This document shows, piece by piece, positions 60,101-64,000 of a stretch of DNA of 64,000 nt (the first letter of the stretch is position 1; each line of letters starts with the position of its first letter). This stretch comes from Colius striatus. Its lineage: Eukaryota; Chordata; Aves; Coliiformes; Coliidae. Both the position numbers and the translations under genes were made by a program. The notes below the pieces were generated by a model. The model did no database searches, was not told the origin of the DNA, and saw only the letters and a list, made by a program, of their open reading frames with translations. The stretch spans positions 87,969,389 to 88,033,388 of the forward strand of contig NC_084759.1 of assembly GCF_028858725.1 (NCBI RefSeq), given 5' to 3'.

Positions 60101-63100
60101 AGAGATGCAAAAAAAAAAGTGTTTTTTTTTTTTTTTAAAGTGTCTTTCTGCAATGTATTTAGGACAAGCAAAAGCACATTCACACCTAATTTTAAGCAGC
60201 CTTTAGAATTCAATGTAACACCTTATTAACTCACTTGTACTTAATCCTTGCATTCTGGTATTTTTAGAAGCTATCATGTGATTCAGCAGCACTTTCGGCC
60301 CATATCTCTTTTGTAATGGATGACACCGCTCCATTTCTCATTTTAATTTAGCATTTGCTTTCTGACAGTAAGCCTTGCTCACACACAAAAGTTATACTGA
60401 GTTAATGACATTAATTGAGAAACAGAATTAGTTAAACATATGCACTCTTCCTTTTCCTCGCCCTCATGTGAGCTGCCTTAATTTGGCTCAAGAGTGCCCT
60501 TTGTCGTAATTTAGGTTGAAGTGGTAAAGACCTGCCTTCGCCCCTTGCACCTGCCCAATTCTCTGCATTGGGCTGAGAGCTTGGTCTAGTTGAACCTCTT
60601 GCAATCTCAAACTGTAGGAGGGCAAAGTCACCTTTGTAGATGTAGGACTCTTTGCCAAAAGGCTACTACCTCCCTTCATCAGTTTTGTAGTGCCTATACC
60701 CCTGCAAGTACAGCAGTTTGGATGGATGGGGTTTAAGGCTTTTGAAGACAATGCCTCTTCCTTCAGCAGCTTATTATTTCTTGATCATGTGGGAACTCAG
60801 AGTATGGCTGTATCAAGTGTAAACAGTCCTGTTTTGTCTGTGGCTGGTTTTACCTTGATTCAGCATATCTCACCCAGGAGGCTTTAGTTAGCTTTAGGCT
60901 GCCTCTAATGAGCTGCAAATGAAAACAAAGTCCTCTAAACCAGGGCTTCTCTCTGTTATGTATTACCTAATCAGGGTTCTCCAGAACAGGCCTTTGGAAA
61001 CCTGTTCTCTGCACAAGCACATGAACCAAACTTATCAGGTGGTATGTGTTAAGGCTGCTCTGGAGCAGAGAGAAGCTTACAGAGGTCTTTTTGATGATTT
61101 TTGTTCTGAGTGTATAGTGTGCGTACTCACAGAGACATACGCAAAATCCCCTCTTTCTCTCTTCAGCATCTCATAAAGCACTAGTCAGAGATACGGTAGA
61201 TAAAATACTGGTACGGCAAGGGGTAAGAACTTAGAACAAGGGACAGTAATGCCCCACTGAAAATTTTATTGAAGAAAACAAGGGATGTAAACCAAACCAA
61301 ATTTTTCTTCTTTCTGCTTGGTACAATGTAGATTAAAAAAAAACCTCAAACATTTCTAGGGACAGTTTTGTGCATGTGAGAAAGCTGCTGGGAAATCAGG
61401 GAATATATGTGTTTAAAACGTGATTATTCTGCACCTCTCCTTGCATAGAACCTTTCAGTCCATAAGAAAAGTGTCTTTTTGCAGTTTAGCTTAATCTGCT
61501 TCTAAAAGGTGAAAAAAAGAGACCATATTGTCTTCTAGGGCAGAACATCCACTGCAGAACAGCCACCCAGACCCATTTCTCTACACAAAGAAGTTCTATC
61601 TTAATTGCAGTTAATCCAGTCAGAAAAGAGCAGCAAATCTCTATGCATGAGAGGTATTTATCAGTCTAAAATGTGACAAGAAAACAATGAAAACTTCCCC
61701 AAAGAGTTCTGAGTCCACTTGTGGAGCTCTCCATTTTACCCCAAGGTTTGGCTGTTCAAGAAATTCACAACATATGTTTGTATTATATGACAGCTTTGTT
61801 TGTAATATTACACTGGATGAGTAAATTGCTTCAGGTAAATGAGTAAATTGCTTGTGCTAGTAAATCGTATATCCACCTCTTGGAGATGGAGGCAAAAGGA
61901 CAAGTGAACAACACGGCAAGTCTTTACTAATTGTATTTTACATGGGTGCCTGAGTGTAGGAGAACTTGGACTCTTCACACCCTCCAAACTGCATCTAATC
62001 TCGATGGTCAAGGTAGCTGATGTGAATACAGCTCCTGTGCACATGCACAGAGATGGGTAGTGGAGGTGTGTGTCTGCATACTCAACACATGGCAGCAGGG
62101 AGGGCTGAATGTGACCAGGGCCATTATTCTGTCCTATGTTAAGAGTTGTAAATCACAATATTCAGAAAGTGCAGGAGAAGTAACAAAGAGCACTGGAGAT
62201 GGAAGCTGTCATCCTCCCCCCCCCCCCCCAGATAAGAAAACCTATCCTCTAGTGCAGAACAGTTTCATTCAATAGCCTCTTTAGTCCCTCCCTTCAAAGC
62301 ACCTTTCGATTTTAAACACAAAGCTCAAGCTGTTTTGAAGTGCTTAACTACCCTAAGTGGAGCAAGCTGCAAATGGGACGGCCTTCCCTGCTTTCCTCAT
62401 TTTTTAAGGGGTCATCTGAGCCCTTTCTCTCAACAACTGATGATCTTCTGTGACCTACAAATAAGTATTCTTAAAATGGATCAGTCTCTGAATAGATGTG
62501 GTTTGCTTTAACGTGTGTGTTGCTGCAACAGGAAATCAACTTGCTACAGAACCAGACTCACTATTTACAGTAGCCACGGACCATGGGTAGAAACTTGTGA
62601 CAAATCTTGACTAAGAAAAAAAAAACCCCAAACAGTTAGTGGGAGAAAGTTAGGGAAATGAAGAAACTGGAGGAAGCCAGAGGAAGCCAGATTGCTTTTA
62701 AACTGAGGCAGGAGAAATGTGATCCATGACTTGTCATGACTGATGGGAATGAGAGCTAACTAGGATACTGATTAGGCCACTGGAGGACTCTGATTTAAGG
62801 ACTCTTACAAAGAGGTGCTTTTTTTATCAAACCTCTTGCTAGGGCAGGTGAAGTGTAGATCAGACTATATTTTTCTGCATGCATTCTGCGTGTAAAAACT
62901 TACAGTGAAGATAGAAAATATGCTTAAACCATGAAGAGAGGCTGAGACCCTCACTGAAAGAAAGAATCTCCCACAAACTGTGTAATCAGAACAGAGATTA
63001 AATTTTTAGGGTCTCCATTTAGTATATAGTCTTGCATCCTTTGGAGTGTGCACTCTGCATGTGGTTCTGTCACGGTCTGAACATGAAGGGCTGAGGCATC

Positions 63101-64000
63101 ATTGTCTGGGAGAAGCAGAAGTGACAAAAGCACTTCCAGTACACTGCTGAGCTGCCATGTGTACATTCCAAAATTACTCTTCTAAGTGGGGAGAGGACCC
63201 GCAATTTCAGTAATTGCTGCTTCGGTGTTCATGTCCACAGATGAAAAGAAAGTGAGCTCTCCTCCTGTTAGGTAAGAGAAGATGCTAGTATCAGTAGGGA
63301 CCAACTACTAATCCAAGATGAAGGGCATAGGGAGAAGTCTTCTTTGTTTTGTAAAAATAATGGGAATGGGTTGTGCTCATCACCCAAAAAGTCTTGCTTT
63401 AGTCTCTTTTTATTTTTCTGTGCAATCTGTATGTTGCAGATTTACAGAGTAGAAGATCATCTCCTTTGACCTAATATATATCACAGACCCTTCAGTTTCA
63501 CTAAGTGAACCCTGTTACTGAGCATAACATGTTCAATGGAGTGTGTCTTGTCTTTGACATAGCCTGTCTTGAAGAAAGTGCCCAGTCTTGGTCTGAAGAT
63601 ATCAAAAGATGGATCAGCCAAGGCTTTGTTTCAGAGAGGAGTCACTTCTGCAGTTTGACAACCATGCTGCTCATAGCTCCATTTAGGTGCTTCTCCACTA
63701 TACTGCAACAGAGGGCAGGTCATAGTTGATACATAATGTTTTTTGGTGTTTCACATAGTTGTTGTAATGCCCTGAGAGACAGATTTTCCTAGAGTAATAG
63801 AGATCCCATGCTTGAAGGAGACTTCTATAATACCCTCATGCTATGAATTGTAGAACATGCCAGCTGAGCATAGCAGGGAAAGAAGTATAAATTCATTACT
63901 GTGTAGCTAGAATGGTGAGGATAAATTCCTTCTATTTCCAGACACCTGTATGACATTCATAACTAGGAATACCATTAGTGGAGACAAACTGAGCTCTTTT
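57194..64000. other. Intergenic tail of the window, nothing recognised
   Basis: 6.8 kb without a supported exon or known interspersed repeat. It contains a short TG-rich microsatellite (57,650-57,674), an A10/T15 inverted run (60,109-60,136) and a 14-C run (62,216-62,229). Small open frames occur on both strands but I recognise none. Confidence 0.45.

Noticed and set aside
60488..60751. 87-codon minus frame with an even amino acid composition
   Set aside because: No family recognised, no flanking splice sites that I can defend, and no neighbouring exons.
1..64000. CRISPR array or bacterial-style operon
   Set aside because: No regularly spaced direct repeats with unique spacers; gene structure and repeats are those of a vertebrate nuclear genome.

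Overview
This window is nuclear DNA from a bird. The evidence is a dense scatter of CR1 (chicken repeat 1) LINE fragments, many ending in the characteristic ATTCTATGATTCT tail, together with endogenous-retrovirus LTRs and a vertebrate-type, intron-rich housekeeping gene. The sequence alone does not fix the order of bird.

One host gene can be supported, and it is complete: MED14, the scaffold subunit of Mediator, on the minus strand. I read 31 coding exons (ATG at 52,999, stop at 16,550-16,552). All 30 introns are GT-AG and every junction keeps frame, giving a 4,344-nt CDS and 1,447 residues; the human protein, from memory, has 1,454. The start lies in a CpG island (about 52,640-53,720) with ETS-like and YY1-like sites and no TATA box. 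The 3' UTR runs to a poly(A) signal near 15,916. Notable points are a 27-nt second exon that completes an LxxLL motif, a bipartite NLS-like motif split between exons 14 and 15, and a 92-bp intron.

Layout: 1-6,160 is intergenic, with a solo LTR inserted in a CR1 and a hexanucleotide microsatellite. Next are a minus-strand CR1 (6,161-6,752) and a decayed class I (gammaretrovirus-like) provirus (about 6,830-10,868) with a 5' LTR, leader and gag, pro and pol remnants. It has no visible env or 3' LTR and ends against a CR1. From 10,870 to 14,553 are small CR1 pieces and unassigned DNA, followed by a second solo LTR (14,554-15,546). MED14 occupies about 15,900-53,250, with seven CR1 fragments in its introns. 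From 54 kb onward there are three more CR1 pieces and otherwise unassigned intergenic DNA to the end of the window.

I found no CRISPR array, convincing tRNA or rRNA gene, or multigene system. The least explained signals are three evenly built 7-nt-loop hairpins in the provirus leader and a 62-nt inverted repeat in MED14 intron 2. Both are structural observations without a demonstrated function.
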